Of a stretch of DNA of 64,000 nt, positions 32,708-41,045 are shown piece by piece. How positions within the stretch are numbered: position 1 is the stretch's first letter; each line of letters starts with the position of its first letter. The stretch covers positions 124,001 to 188,000 of the forward strand of contig NZ_WNXY01000009.1 of the NCBI RefSeq assembly GCF_009733815.1, read 5' to 3'. The notes below the pieces were generated by a model that was not told where the DNA came from, did not search any database, and worked only from the letters and a program-made list of their open reading frames with translations. Source of the DNA: Pseudactinotalea suaedae (GTDB taxonomy: Bacteria > Actinomycetota > Actinomycetes > Actinomycetales > Beutenbergiaceae). Both the position numbers and the translations under genes were made by a program.

Positions 32708-33013
32708 TCAGCTCTGCTCGACGTCCGAGAACAGTCCGGTGAAGGAGGTGCCGGAGCCGACGAGCCGCTGGAAGAACGCACCACCGGCGGGTGTCGCGAC
32801 CGCGGCGGAGGCGTCCTCGTAGCTGTCGAAGTAGAGGTCGAGAGTGCGGTACGCGGGGGTCGGCGTGCCGTCCTCCTTGGGCCAGACCTTCGCCGCCTCG
32901 AACCGACGCAGCTGCGGGAGCTGTCGGGCGTGCGCCGCGATCTCGGTGTAGTCGTTCTCGAACGACGGCGGGTCGGTGGGGTTGTCGATGATGATGGTGA
33001 TCTTGGTGGCCAT
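32708..33013 (-). CDS. EthD-family protein
   Basis: A 101-residue dimeric alpha/beta-barrel type protein: ITIIIDNPTDPPSFENDYTE, then AHARQLPQLRRFEAAKVWPK and a C-terminal PAGGAFFQRLVGSGTSFTGL. EthD-domain proteins are small accessory proteins of oxidative catabolic operons, first seen with the ethyl tert-butyl ether cytochrome P450 system; their reaction is undefined. AAGGAACATCCTC precedes the ATG. It is the last gene of a three-gene minus-strand operon with a flavoprotein reductase and a membrane protein, under a TetR-type operator. The gap to the reductase stop is 82 bases. Confidence 0.83.
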   Translation of the reverse strand: MATKITIIIDNPTDPPSFENDYTEIAAHARQLPQLRRFEAAKVWPKEDGTPTPAYRTLDLYFDSYEDASAAVATPAGGAFFQRLVGSGTSFTGLFSDVEQS

Positions 33014-33095
33014 GAGGATGTTCCTTGTCTGTGGATCGGTGGATGGGCGGCGCCGGTGAGGGCGCCCGGCGGTCCCGGCAGGTGCCGGGCCGGAG

Positions 33096-34517
33096 CTAGG
33101 GGCGGCCGTACTCCTCGAGGAGGCGGAGCCAGACCTCGCCGATGGTGGGATAGGACGGGACCGCGTGCCACAGCCGCGGCAGCGGGACCTCTCCGACGAT
33201 CGCGACGGTGGCCGAGTGGAGCAGCTCGGCCACGTCCTGGCCGACGAAGGTCGCACCGACGATGACCTGCCGGTCCTCGTCGACGACGAGCTTCGCGCGA
33301 CCCTGGTAGCCGTCGGCGTGCAGCTTGGCACCGGCGACCCAGCCGAGCTCGTACTCGACGACACGCACCGGGATCCCCTGGGCGCGGGCCTGCGCCTCGG
33401 TGAGCCCGGCACGGGCCACCTCGGGGTCGGTGAAGATCACGTGCGGCACCGCCGCGTGGTCGGCGGTGGCGGCGTGGGCGCCCCACGGCTCGGCGGCGAC
33501 GGGAGTGCCGGTGAGGCGGGCGGCGATCACCTCGCCGGCGGCACGTGCCTGGTACTTGCCCTGGTGGGTGAGCAGGGCGCGGCCGTTCACGTCGCCGACC
33601 GCGTAGAGCCAGTCGGTCCCGCTCACGAGCATGGTGTCGTCGACCCGCAGCCAGTCTCCCGGTGTCAGCCCCACGGTCTCGACGCCGAGGTCGAGCGTGT
33701 GCGGGCGGCGACCCGTGGCGATCAGGATCTCCTCGGAGACGACCGTGGTGCCGTCGTCGAGCGCGGTGGTGACGACGCCCGCCTGGTCGCGGTCGACGCG
33801 CGTGGGAGAGGCACCGATCCGCACGTCGACGCCGATCTGCGCCAGCGCCTGGGCGACGAGCTCCCCCGCGAACGGTTCCTCACGCTCCAGCAGCCCGTCC
33901 CGGGCGACCAGGGTCACCGCGGAGCCGAGGGAGGCCCAGGCGGTGGCGAGCTCGGTCCCGGCGACACCGCCACCGACCACGAGCAACCGCGACGGCACGC
34001 TCGAGGCGCTCGTCGCCTCCCGGGTGCCCCACGGACCCACGTCGCGCAGACCCGGGATGTCGGGGAGCACGGGGACCGACCCGGTCGCGACCGCGACCGC
34101 TCGCGCGGTGTAGGTGCGGCCACCGACGTCGACCGTGCGGGGACCGGTGAGGCGAGCGTGGCCGCGGATCAGGTCGATCCCGGCCGAGCTCAGCCACTCG
34201 ACCTGGCCGTCGTCCTTCCAGTCGCTGGCGAATGCATCCCGGCGGGCGAGCACAGCCGACGCGTCCAACCGCCCGGCGATCGCCTGTCGTGCGCCTCCGA
34301 GTCGTTCGGCGGCGCGGAGGGCGTGGCCGCTGCGGAGCAACGCCTTCGACGGCATGCACGCCCAGTACGAGCACTCCCCGCCCACGAGCTCGGACTCGAC
34401 CACCGCGACCCGGATACCGCGCTTCACGGCGTAGTCGGCGACGTTCTCCCCGACGGGCCCCGCGCCGATCACGATGAGGTCGTAGTCGGGTTCCTGCTCG
34501 TTCTGCGCGGCGGTCAT
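33096..34517 (-). CDS. Pyridine nucleotide-disulfide oxidoreductase (Lpd/mercuric-reductase type)
   Basis: A 473-residue FAD- and NAD(P)-dependent enzyme. The FAD fold is YDLIVIGAGPVGENVADYAV. The redox-active cysteine pair is GGECSYWACMPSKALLR, a C-x4-C spacing as in dihydrolipoamide dehydrogenase and mercuric reductase. The NAD(P) fold is LLVVGGGVAGTELATAWASL, and LYAVGDVNGRALLTHQGKYQ is the second FAD motif. The C-terminal dimerisation domain ends with HAVPSYPTIGEVWLRLLEEY, where the H-x4-(E/P) catalytic histidine region lies. Its substrate is not clear; such stand-alone members reduce quinones, disulfides or metals. The ATG overlaps the membrane-protein stop by four bases. Confidence 0.92.
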   Translation of the reverse strand: MTAAQNEQEPDYDLIVIGAGPVGENVADYAVKRGIRVAVVESELVGGECSYWACMPSKALLRSGHALRAAERLGGARQAIAGRLDASAVLARRDAFASDWKDDGQVEWLSSAGIDLIRGHARLTGPRTVDVGGRTYTARAVAVATGSVPVLPDIPGLRDVGPWGTREATSASSVPSRLLVVGGGVAGTELATAWASLGSAVTLVARDGLLEREEPFAGELVAQALAQIGVDVRIGASPTRVDRDQAGVVTTALDDGTTVVSEEILIATGRRPHTLDLGVETVGLTPGDWLRVDDTMLVSGTDWLYAVGDVNGRALLTHQGKYQARAAGEVIAARLTGTPVAAEPWGAHAATADHAAVPHVIFTDPEVARAGLTEAQARAQGIPVRVVEYELGWVAGAKLHADGYQGRAKLVVDEDRQVIVGATFVGQDVAELLHSATVAIVGEVPLPRLWHAVPSYPTIGEVWLRLLEEYGRP

Positions 34518-35074
34518 GAGATCCGCGCCGATCGGGCGAGACGGATCGCGGAGACGAGGAACAGCAGGCCGCCGAGGGTTGCGTACCCCGCCACCGAGAC
34601 GACGCTGTCCACGCCCTGGAGCCCCTGCGCGAGGAAGGCCGCACCGGCGAGGGTCGAGACGCCGCCGCTGACGATCAGCGGCCACTGACCGCCGAGGCGC
34701 CGCCGGCTCACGCCGGTCAGCAGCTGGGTGGCACCGGAGAGCACCGCCCAGACGCCCCAGGTCGCCAGCACGGCGCTGAGCGAGGCCGTCGAGGCCCATC
34801 CGAGGGCGATCGCGGCCAGGACGCTGATGAAGATGTTCGCCCTCGCACTGAGGCGAGAGCCGGACGAGGCATCCGAGCCTCGCAGCTCCACGAGCACCGC
34901 GGCGGCGTCCACCAGCGGGTACAGGACGAGGAGCACGGTCAGGAGGGGGCCGCCGCCGGGAGCGACGGCGGCCAGCAGCAGGGCCCAGACGACGGCGAAG
35001 CCGAAGCGGGCGAAGTAGAGCCGCCGCAACGTCCTCGCCAGCGGCACAGCGGCCGGGGCATCGATCGTGGTCAA
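34514..35074 (-). CDS. HdeD/DUF308-like membrane protein
   Basis: A 186-residue membrane protein with six predicted helices (FGFAVVWALLLAAVAPGGG; LLTVLLVLYPLVDAAAVLVE; NIFISVLAAIALGWASTASL; AVLATWGVWAVLSGATQLLT; LIVSGGVSTLAGAAFLAQGL; VAGYATLGGLLFLVSAIRLA). The repeated pattern of paired helices is that of DUF308/HdeD acid-stress proteins, with no known chemistry. It is the first gene of the operon with the flavoprotein reductase and the EthD gene. A 22-base TetR-like palindrome is located 21 bases upstream of the ATG. GGAGACTC precedes the start. Confidence 0.8.
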   Translation of the reverse strand: MTTIDAPAAVPLARTLRRLYFARFGFAVVWALLLAAVAPGGGPLLTVLLVLYPLVDAAAVLVELRGSDASSGSRLSARANIFISVLAAIALGWASTASLSAVLATWGVWAVLSGATQLLTGVSRRRLGGQWPLIVSGGVSTLAGAAFLAQGLQGVDSVVSVAGYATLGGLLFLVSAIRLARSARIS

Positions 35075-35095
35075 GAGAGTCTCCGTTCGAATGAG

Positions 35096-35117
35096 GTAGA
35101 CGAACTAGTACGTCTAC
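35096..35117. promoter_or_regulatory. TetR-type palindrome before the membrane protein-reductase-EthD operon
   Basis: GTAGACG and CGTCTAC flank ACTAGT, separated on each side by an A. The 22-base element is symmetric except for one base pair. Size, arm sequence and position fit a TetR-family operator, but no regulator gene lies next to it; the TetR genes at 21832 and 49095 have different operator sequences. Confidence 0.68.
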
Positions 35118-35287
35118 ATCGATGACACTAGAACCGCGACGGTCGTGCGCGCAACCCGCAGACGACCAAGCCCGCCCGACTGTGACCGACACCACCCGGC
35201 CGACGGAGGCCTGAGCGGCGACGACCCGCCTTGGTGAAGCCGCGGCGGGTGTGGAAGGGTCGCTCGGGTGAGCGCGGACGGTCCTGC

Positions 35288-36829
35288 ATGAGGGTGGACG
35301 TGCTGCTGCGCGGCGGCACCGTCGTCGACGGCACCGGTGCGGTGCCCGCGCCGGGCGACGTCGCGATCCTCGACGGCGAGATCACCGCCGTCGGGCACCT
35401 CGACGGCGTCGAGGCGCGCGAGATCGTGGACGCCGCCGGCCGCATCGTGATGCCGGGCTTCGTCGACGCCCACTCCCACACCGACGTCCACGTGGTCGAC
35501 CCAGCGGTCCAGCACGCGCTGCTGCGGCAGGGTGTCACCACCGTGATCACCGGCCAGGACGGCCTCTCGCACGCCGGTGCCGGGCCCGACGGCGGCACGT
35601 GGGGCTCGCGATACTTCGCCGGTATCAACGGGGTCGCCGAGGCGGTACCGACGCTCGCCGAGTACCGCGAGCAGCTCGCCGGAGCGTTGCGCGTCAACAC
35701 CGCCCATCTGCTCCCCCACGGCGCGATGCGCTACCAGCGCGCGGGGCTGCGGGAACGGCTGGACGCCGAGGAGCTCACCGCCCTCCGTGGTGACGTCGAG
35801 GCCGGGCTCGCCGACGGCGCGGTGGGCCTGTCCACCGGACTCCACTACATCCCCGGCGTGCTCGCGGACACCGCCGAGCTCACCGCGCTCGCGCGGCCGG
35901 TGGCCGCGGCCGGCCGGCCGTACGTGACCCACATGCGCGGCTACGAGGCGGAGTCACCGGTCGGCATGGCGGAGGTCGTCGCGATCGCGCGGGGCAGCGG
36001 CGCCGCCGTGCACGTCTCCCACCTGCACGGGCCTGCCGCCGTGGTGCTGACCGAGATCGCCGCCGCCGAGACCGCCGGCGTGGACCTGACCTTCGACTCC
36101 TACCCCTATCTGTCCGGGTTCAGTCTGCTGACCGTTCCGCTGCTGCCCTGGCACCTGCTGCGGCTACCACCGGAGCTGCTCGCGGAGCGGCTCTCCGCGC
36201 CCCACGCCCTGGCGGGCATGCCGGCCGGCTGGGGCGACGCCGTCGAGCTCGAGCTGGACCGCATCAGGCTGGCCGGGGTGCCGAGCCGGCCCGAGCTGGA
36301 GGGCTTGACGCTGCGGGCGGCCGCCGTCGCGCTCGGGCGCAGCGGACCGGCCGCGGTGCTCGACCTGATCGCCTCCACGGTCGGCGCGGTCACGGCCGTG
36401 TTCCAGCAGCCCGCCACCAGCACCGAGAGCGACGTGCGTGCGCTGCTGCGGCACCCGGCGCACATGGGCGGGTCCGACGGCATCGTCGTGGGTGGCCACC
36501 CGCACCCGCGCGCATGGGGAACCTTCGCGCGCTACCTGTCCCGTCACGTCCGGGAGCTCGGCGACTGGGACTGGGCGCAGGCGGCGGTCCACCTCGCGGC
36601 CGCACCTGGCCAGCGGTTCGGGCTCGGCGGCCGAGGCCGCGTGGCGACCGGTGCGCCCGCCGACCTGCTGCTGGTGGACCCCGCCCGCATCGAGGATGTC
36701 GCCACCTACGACGACCCGCGCCGGCTGTCGGTGGGGATCGACGACGTCTGGGTGGCCGGCACCCGGGTGCTGCGTGGCGGCGCGCTGACCGAGGACCGCC
36801 CCGGTCGTGCGCTGACCTGGCAGGACTGA
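35288..36829 (+). CDS. N-acyl-D-amino-acid deacylase family amidohydrolase
   Basis: A 513-residue metal-dependent hydrolase of the D-aminoacylase group. The composite beta domain and barrel start is GRIVMPGFVDAHSHTDVHV, giving metal histidines H62 and H64. GLSTGLHYIPGVLADTAELT, YVTHMRGYEAESPVGMAEVV and HVSHLHGPAAVVL supply the remaining barrel ligands, and HMGGSDGIVVGGHPHPRAWG is the family C-terminal signature. The metal cysteine of classical D-aminoacylase (GNCGFS) is replaced by aspartate here (GQDGLSHA), so substrate or metal use may differ. It begins an operon with RidA, a D-serine-dehydratase-like enzyme and an SDR, which supports release of a D-amino acid for breakdown. Confidence 0.88.
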   Translation: MRVDVLLRGGTVVDGTGAVPAPGDVAILDGEITAVGHLDGVEAREIVDAAGRIVMPGFVDAHSHTDVHVVDPAVQHALLRQGVTTVITGQDGLSHAGAGPDGGTWGSRYFAGINGVAEAVPTLAEYREQLAGALRVNTAHLLPHGAMRYQRAGLRERLDAEELTALRGDVEAGLADGAVGLSTGLHYIPGVLADTAELTALARPVAAAGRPYVTHMRGYEAESPVGMAEVVAIARGSGAAVHVSHLHGPAAVVLTEIAAAETAGVDLTFDSYPYLSGFSLLTVPLLPWHLLRLPPELLAERLSAPHALAGMPAGWGDAVELELDRIRLAGVPSRPELEGLTLRAAAVALGRSGPAAVLDLIASTVGAVTAVFQQPATSTESDVRALLRHPAHMGGSDGIVVGGHPHPRAWGTFARYLSRHVRELGDWDWAQAAVHLAAAPGQRFGLGGRGRVATGAPADLLLVDPARIEDVATYDDPRRLSVGIDDVWVAGTRVLRGGALTEDRPGRALTWQD

Positions 36830-36884
36830 GCGGCCAGACTGACCCGTACGACCGACCGATGACCCCGACCGAGAGGTGAGCACC

Positions 36885-37262
36885 ATGCCGAACACCCAGA
36901 TCAGCCCCGACCTGCCTGCACCCGCCGGCCCCTACTCGCACGTCGCCGCCGCGCACGGGCTGGTGTGGACCGCGGGCTTCGGCCCCCAGGACCCGGCCAC
37001 CGGCGCGGTCCCCGAGGGCGTCGAGGCCCAGACGGCGGCGACGCTCGACAACGTGGAGCGAGCCCTCGCCGTCGTCGGCCTCGACCTGAGCGACGTGGTC
37101 AAGGTGACCGTGCACCTCGAGCACCTCAAGCGCGACTTCGCCGCCTTCAACGGCGTCTACGCCACGCGGTTCGGCGACCACCGCCCGGTGCGGACGACGG
37201 TGGGCTCCGACCTCATGGACATCCTCGTCGAGATCGACGTCGTCGCCGCCGAGCGGGCATGA
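36885..37262 (+). CDS. RidA-family enamine/imine deaminase
   Basis: A 125-residue trimeric protein of the YjgF/YER057c/UK114 family. It shows PAPAGPYSHVAAAHGLVWTA, AATLDNVERALAVVGLDLSD and the C-terminal RPVRTTVGSDLMDILVEIDV, including the arginine that binds the substrate carboxylate. RidA hydrolyses the reactive enamines made by PLP-dependent dehydratases. Its position between a D-aminoacylase-like gene and a PLP D-amino acid dehydratase-like gene fits that role exactly. GAGAGGTGAG precedes ATG 36885, which is preferred to GTG 36876. Its stop overlaps the next ATG by four bases. Confidence 0.93.
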   Translation: MPNTQISPDLPAPAGPYSHVAAAHGLVWTAGFGPQDPATGAVPEGVEAQTAATLDNVERALAVVGLDLSDVVKVTVHLEHLKRDFAAFNGVYATRFGDHRPVRTTVGSDLMDILVEIDVVAAERA

Positions 37263-38512
37263 CCACCTGGACGATCGGCTGGGAGCACAAGGGCTTCCCG
37301 TCGGCGGCCCACGGCCGGGAGCCGCACGGGCTCGCCGGGCTGGGGCTGCGGGTCCCCGACGACGTCAGCACCCCGTTCGCGGTGCTGCGTGAGGCCGAGC
37401 TGCGGCACAACCTCGACGCCATGTCGGCGTGGTGCCGCGAGCGTGACGTCGAGCTGGCACCGCACGTGAAGACGACGATGTCGCCCGAGCTCATGCGGAT
37501 GCAGCTCGAGGCGGGCGCGTGGGCCACGACCGCGGCCACCGCCTGGCAGGCGCGCGTGCAGATCGAGCACGGCGCCCGCCGGGTGCTGATCGCGAACGAG
37601 TCTCTCGACAGGCCGGGTTTGCGCTGGCTGGCCGAGCGGATGCGCGCGGACGCCGACCTGGAGGTGCTGCTGCTCGTCGACTCCCGTGCCGGGCTCGAGA
37701 CGCTGCGCGACGTCGTCACCGGTGTCGACGGCGCCCCGCCGGTCGGCGTGCTCGTGGACCTGGGCCACCCCGGTGGGCGGGCTGGTGTGCGCAGCCACAC
37801 CGACGCCGTGCGGCTGGCCGAGCAGGTCGCCGCCACCGACGGCACGGTGCTCGCCGGCGTCGCGGGGTACGAGGGCGTGATCGCGGGCGACCGCACCCTC
37901 GAGGGCGTGGCCGCCGTCCGCGGGTACCTGCGCAGGCTGCACGATCTCGCCGTGGCGGTGCAGCCCCTGGTGCAGCGTCCCGAGGGCGGCATCGCGAGCG
38001 CGGGCGGCAGCCTGTTCTACGACCTGGTCGCCGACGAGCTGGCGGGGATCGCGGGGATGCGCACCGTGATCCGGCCCGGCTGCTACCTGGTGCACGACCA
38101 CGGCGTCTACGCCCGCAACACCGACGACGCCGACCCCTCGCGCCCGCGGCTGCTCGCGGCCATGGAGGTCTGGGCGAGGGTGATCTCGGCGCCCGAGCCC
38201 GGGCTCGCGCTCGCCGACGCCGGTCGCCGCGACGTCTCGAGCGACGCCGGCATGCCGACCGTGCTCGCGGTCGTCCGCGACGGTCGGCGCCAGCCGCCCG
38301 ACCCGGGCGTCGCCGTCACCGGGTTCAACGACCAGCACACCTACTTGTCGCTGCCGCTCGACGGCTCGGCGACCGGGGGGCTCGTCCCGCAGATCGGCGA
38401 CGCGCTCGTGCTGGGCATCTCGCACCCGTGCACCACCATCGACAAGTGGCGCGCGATCGCCCTGACCGACGAGCACGGCACGGTCACCGGCGCCGTCCGC
38501 ACGGCCTTCTGA
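37259..38512 (+). CDS. D-serine dehydratase-like/D-threonine aldolase-like PLP enzyme
   Basis: A 417-residue fold-type III PLP enzyme (alanine racemase N-terminal domain). The PLP lysine is K71 in APHVKTTMSPEL. GVLVDLGHPGGRAGVRSHT and SAGGSLFYDLVA are barrel motifs, and the C-terminal GISHPCTTIDKW contains the His and Cys that bind zinc in eukaryotic-type D-serine dehydratases (DSD). The family either dehydrates D-serine or related 3-hydroxy-D-amino acids to 2-oxo acids plus ammonia, or cleaves D-threonine. With RidA and the acylase it completes conversion of N-acyl-D-hydroxyamino acids (inference). It is coupled to ridA by ATGA overlap. Confidence 0.9.
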   Translation: MTTWTIGWEHKGFPSAAHGREPHGLAGLGLRVPDDVSTPFAVLREAELRHNLDAMSAWCRERDVELAPHVKTTMSPELMRMQLEAGAWATTAATAWQARVQIEHGARRVLIANESLDRPGLRWLAERMRADADLEVLLLVDSRAGLETLRDVVTGVDGAPPVGVLVDLGHPGGRAGVRSHTDAVRLAEQVAATDGTVLAGVAGYEGVIAGDRTLEGVAAVRGYLRRLHDLAVAVQPLVQRPEGGIASAGGSLFYDLVADELAGIAGMRTVIRPGCYLVHDHGVYARNTDDADPSRPRLLAAMEVWARVISAPEPGLALADAGRRDVSSDAGMPTVLAVVRDGRRQPPDPGVAVTGFNDQHTYLSLPLDGSATGGLVPQIGDALVLGISHPCTTIDKWRAIALTDEHGTVTGAVRTAF

Positions 38513-38527
38513 GGAGCTGAGTCCGAC

Positions 38528-39316
38528 ATGAGCCAGTCCCCGGACCGGGTGGTCCTCATCACCGGAGCGGCCGGCGGCATCGGGCAGGCCCTGTCCCGCC
38601 GCTTCCGCGAGCCTGGCACCGCGCTGGTGCTCGTCGACCGTGACGGTGACCGCCTCACGGCGCTCGCGGAGCGTCTCGGCGACGGGGCGCCCGTGTTGGC
38701 CGAGGTGCTCGACATCACCGACGAGAACGCGGTCGAGGACCTGGTGGGGCGCGTCGAGGACCGTTGGGACGCCGTCGGCGTGCTGGTCAACAACGCCGCG
38801 TACGCCTACGACGAGGACCTGATCGGGACCACGCCCGAGCGCTGGGACGAGCAGGTGGCGATCGGGCTCCGAGCCCCGTACCTGTGCAGCCGCGCGGTGC
38901 TCCCGGGCATGCGGCGAGCCGGCGCCGGCGTCATTCTCACGATGGCGTCGGTCAACGCGCACCAGTACCTGGGCAACGAGGCCTACAGCGCCGCCAAGGC
39001 GGGCGTCGAGTCGCTCACGCGCAGCATCGCGGTCCGGTACGGGCCCGACGGCGTCCGGTCCGTCGCGCTCGGGATCGGGACCGTGCTCACCCCGGGCGCC
39101 TGGGACGCGCGCATCGAGCGCGACCCCGACATCGTCGAGCGACTGACGCGCTGGTACCCGACCGGGCGACTCGGCTCGCCCGAGGACGTCGCCGAGCTCA
39201 GCCACTTCCTCGCGTCCGACCGTGCCTCGTGGATCACCGGCACCACGATCATGATCGACGGCGGTCTGACGGCCGGGAACCCTCGGCTCGCCGAGGACGT
39301 GGTCGGCGAGGTCTGA
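38528..39316 (+). CDS. Short-chain dehydrogenase/reductase
   Basis: A 262-residue SDR of the classical type. The dinucleotide fold is VVLITGAAGGIGQALSRRF (TGxxxGIG). DGDRLTALAE follows the second strand, whose VDRD acid suggests NAD preference. NNAAYAYDEDL is the NNAG-type motif, and the catalytic region is MASVNAHQYLGNEAYSAAKA (Ser, then Y-x3-K). The C-terminus GTTIMIDGGLTAG is complete. It is the last gene of the D-amino acid operon, 15 bases after the PLP enzyme, and could act on the 2-oxo or hydroxy product; its substrate is not evident. It converges with the pirin gene. Confidence 0.92.
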   Translation: MSQSPDRVVLITGAAGGIGQALSRRFREPGTALVLVDRDGDRLTALAERLGDGAPVLAEVLDITDENAVEDLVGRVEDRWDAVGVLVNNAAYAYDEDLIGTTPERWDEQVAIGLRAPYLCSRAVLPGMRRAGAGVILTMASVNAHQYLGNEAYSAAKAGVESLTRSIAVRYGPDGVRSVALGIGTVLTPGAWDARIERDPDIVERLTRWYPTGRLGSPEDVAELSHFLASDRASWITGTTIMIDGGLTAGNPRLAEDVVGEV

Positions 39317-39329
39317 CCGGGACGAGACG

Positions 39330-40325
39330 TCACTCGCGCGGCCGCAGCCTCACGGTCGGCAGCGGCGGCGCGGGCAGCGGTCGCGGCTGGCCCGGTGGGA
39401 AGGTCCCGAACAGGTCGGGCGCGCCCGCGTCCCTCGGGTCGGCCGGCTCGAACCCCAGCTCGGCCTGGTAGCGGCGGCGGAACTCGGCGATCTCGTCGTG
39501 GTCGCGCCCCACGAAGTTCCACCACATCACGATCTGCTCGCCCAGCGGGACTCCTCCCAGCAGGATCACGCGGACGGGCGCGGTGCTCGCTGCGATGATC
39601 AGCGTCCCGGACCCCGGTGGCACGTAGGCGAGCGACCGGTGCTCGACCACGGCCGCGTTCACCAGGACCTGGTCGCTCTCGGCGAGCACCGCGTGCTCGA
39701 AGTCGGCTCGCACGTCCAGCTGCACCGAGGCGCCCGGCTCCAGCACCAGCTCCGCTCCGAGCAGGTCGGGTGTGCGGGTGTCGACCGGGGATGACGAGCC
39801 GAGGAGCTCGCCGATGAAGACGCGTGCGACCACCCCGGGGAGCCTCACCTGCTCCGGGACGTGGTGCACGAACGCGTTGTCGCCGAAGCGGGTCGCCTCC
39901 GGCAGCGCGTACCAGAGCTGCACGCCGTGCAGGGTGCTGCTCTGGGGGTTGCTCAGCTCCTGGTGGGTGATGCCTCGACCCGCGATCATGAGGTTGAGCT
40001 CTCCCGGCACGACCGAGGCCGCGTTGCCACCGGAGTCGAGGTGCTCGACGCGCCCGCTGAACAGCCAGGACACCGTGGCGAGACCGGTGTGCGGGTGCCG
40101 CGGGACCTGCATCCCACCGGTGGCCGCGACGTCGTCGGGACCGTAGTGGTCCAGGAAGCACCACGCGCCCACCAGCGACCTCGCCCGCTGCGGCAGCGTG
40201 CGGTGCACCGTCATGTCGCGCGGGCCACCGAGAGGGACTAGACGCGGCTCGAGGTGCTGCACGGCCGTGCACGGCTGCCCGGGCTCCAGCACTTCCAGGT
40301 CCGGCCGCCGGTCGAGGTTCGTCAC
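39330..40325 (-). CDS. Pirin-family protein
   Basis: A 331-residue bicupin of the pirin family. The N-terminal cupin carries the metal ligands in PRHPHTGLATVSWLFSGRVE (H-x-H) and GITHQELSNPQSSTLHGVQL (H, E, H). The C-terminal part has MWWNFVGRDHDEIAEFRRRY, the typical end motif. Pirins act as iron-dependent quercetin dioxygenase-like enzymes or redox-linked regulators. GTG 40325 is chosen because it overlaps the stop of the AhpD-like gene as GTGA, showing coupling; upstream codons belong to that gene. It shares the MerR-type promoter at 40877-40907. Confidence 0.93.
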   Translation of the reverse strand: MTNLDRRPDLEVLEPGQPCTAVQHLEPRLVPLGGPRDMTVHRTLPQRARSLVGAWCFLDHYGPDDVAATGGMQVPRHPHTGLATVSWLFSGRVEHLDSGGNAASVVPGELNLMIAGRGITHQELSNPQSSTLHGVQLWYALPEATRFGDNAFVHHVPEQVRLPGVVARVFIGELLGSSSPVDTRTPDLLGAELVLEPGASVQLDVRADFEHAVLAESDQVLVNAAVVEHRSLAYVPPGSGTLIIAASTAPVRVILLGGVPLGEQIVMWWNFVGRDHDEIAEFRRRYQAELGFEPADPRDAGAPDLFGTFPPGQPRPLPAPPLPTVRLRPRE

Positions 40326-40870
40326 CGGAGCAGTCTCCCCTCGATGTCCCGCGGCCGCACCGGATGTCCGCTCAGGATCGAGAGCCGGTTGAACGCGTTG
40401 ATCGCGACCGCGACCCACTCGGCCGCCACGAAGGCCTCCTCACCGAGCACCGATCGTGCCGCCGACAGATCGGCAGCGGACCCCTCGCTGAGCGGGAGCA
40501 CGGTGGCCGCCTCGGCGACCGCGAGCACCGCTCGCTCGCGCTGGTCGAACAGCGTGGTCTCCCGCCAGGCCGGCAGCATGTCGAGCTGCTGCTGCCGGAC
40601 CCCGATCCGTCGCGCCTCACGACCGTGCAGGTCCAGGCAGAAGGCGCAGCCGTTGAGCTGCGACGCACGCACCTTGATGAGCTCGGACTCCTGCACCGAC
40701 AGCCCTCGTTGCGTGGCGGCCGCCCGGAGCTCCGTGGAGACCGTGAGCAGCGCCTGCCAGACCTCCGGCATGACCTTGTCCATGAACGGACGCCGCTCGC
40801 GACCGCCCTTTGCAGGCACGCTTCGGGGCGCGGGCCCGGGGTCACGCACGAGCGTCGACGAGGAATCCAT
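40322..40870 (-). CDS. Carboxymuconolactone decarboxylase family protein (AhpD-like)
   Basis: A 182-residue AhpD-like protein. The peroxidatic-type motif QLNGCAFCLDLHGREARR has the C-x2-C-x3-H arrangement of AhpD disulfide reductases, and ELIKVRASQ precedes it. It should form helical oligomers and reduce peroxides or partner thiols. The promoter proposed at 40877-40907 predicts transcription to begin at ATG 40870, giving a leaderless mRNA; an internal ATG 29 codons later is an alternative. The stop overlaps the pirin GTG. Together they form a two-gene redox operon. Confidence 0.9.
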   Translation of the reverse strand: MDSSSTLVRDPGPAPRSVPAKGGRERRPFMDKVMPEVWQALLTVSTELRAAATQRGLSVQESELIKVRASQLNGCAFCLDLHGREARRIGVRQQQLDMLPAWRETTLFDQRERAVLAVAEAATVLPLSEGSAADLSAARSVLGEEAFVAAEWVAVAINAFNRLSILSGHPVRPRDIEGRLLR

Positions 40871-40876
40871 GGCTCC

Positions 40877-40907
40877 ATGAAAGACCGTGTTCCCAGCACA
40901 CGGTCAA
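40877..40907 (-). promoter_or_regulatory. MerR-type promoter of the AhpD-like/pirin operon
   Basis: Minus strand: TTGACC (40907-40902), a 19-base spacer, and TTTCAT (40882-40877) as -10. The spacer region carries the inverted repeat GACCGTGT...ACACGGTC. The over-long 19-base spacer with an internal dyad is the hallmark of promoters activated by MerR-family regulators. The same layout occurs at 40947-40977 (plus) and 47199-47229 (minus). Confidence 0.6.
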
Positions 40908-40946
40908 GCTCTGCCGCAGGTCGCGTCGACCATCGCGCCACGAGGC

Positions 40947-40977
40947 TTGACCCTGTTCCGGGAACAGGCCGTTGACT
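40947..40977 (+). promoter_or_regulatory. MerR-type promoter of the esterase gene
   Basis: TTGACC (40947-40952), 19-base spacer with the dyad CCTGTTC/GAACAGG, then TTGACT (40972-40977) as -10. The strand CTTGACCNTGTNCNGGGAACA is shared with the promoter at 40877-40907 on the other strand, 40 bases away. Confidence 0.55.
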
Positions 40978-41045
40978 CGGTGCCGGCGGGACGTGGCCGA
41001 CCAGGTGATGCCCGCCGGACAGACCACCGAGGGCAGGAGCGAGGC

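Noticed and set aside
35118-35287. Minus-strand reading frame (GFTKAGRRRSGLRRPGG) upstream of the D-aminoacylase-like gene.
   Set aside because: It is arginine-rich, has no ribosome binding site or similarity that I recognise, and overlaps the leader of a well-supported gene.
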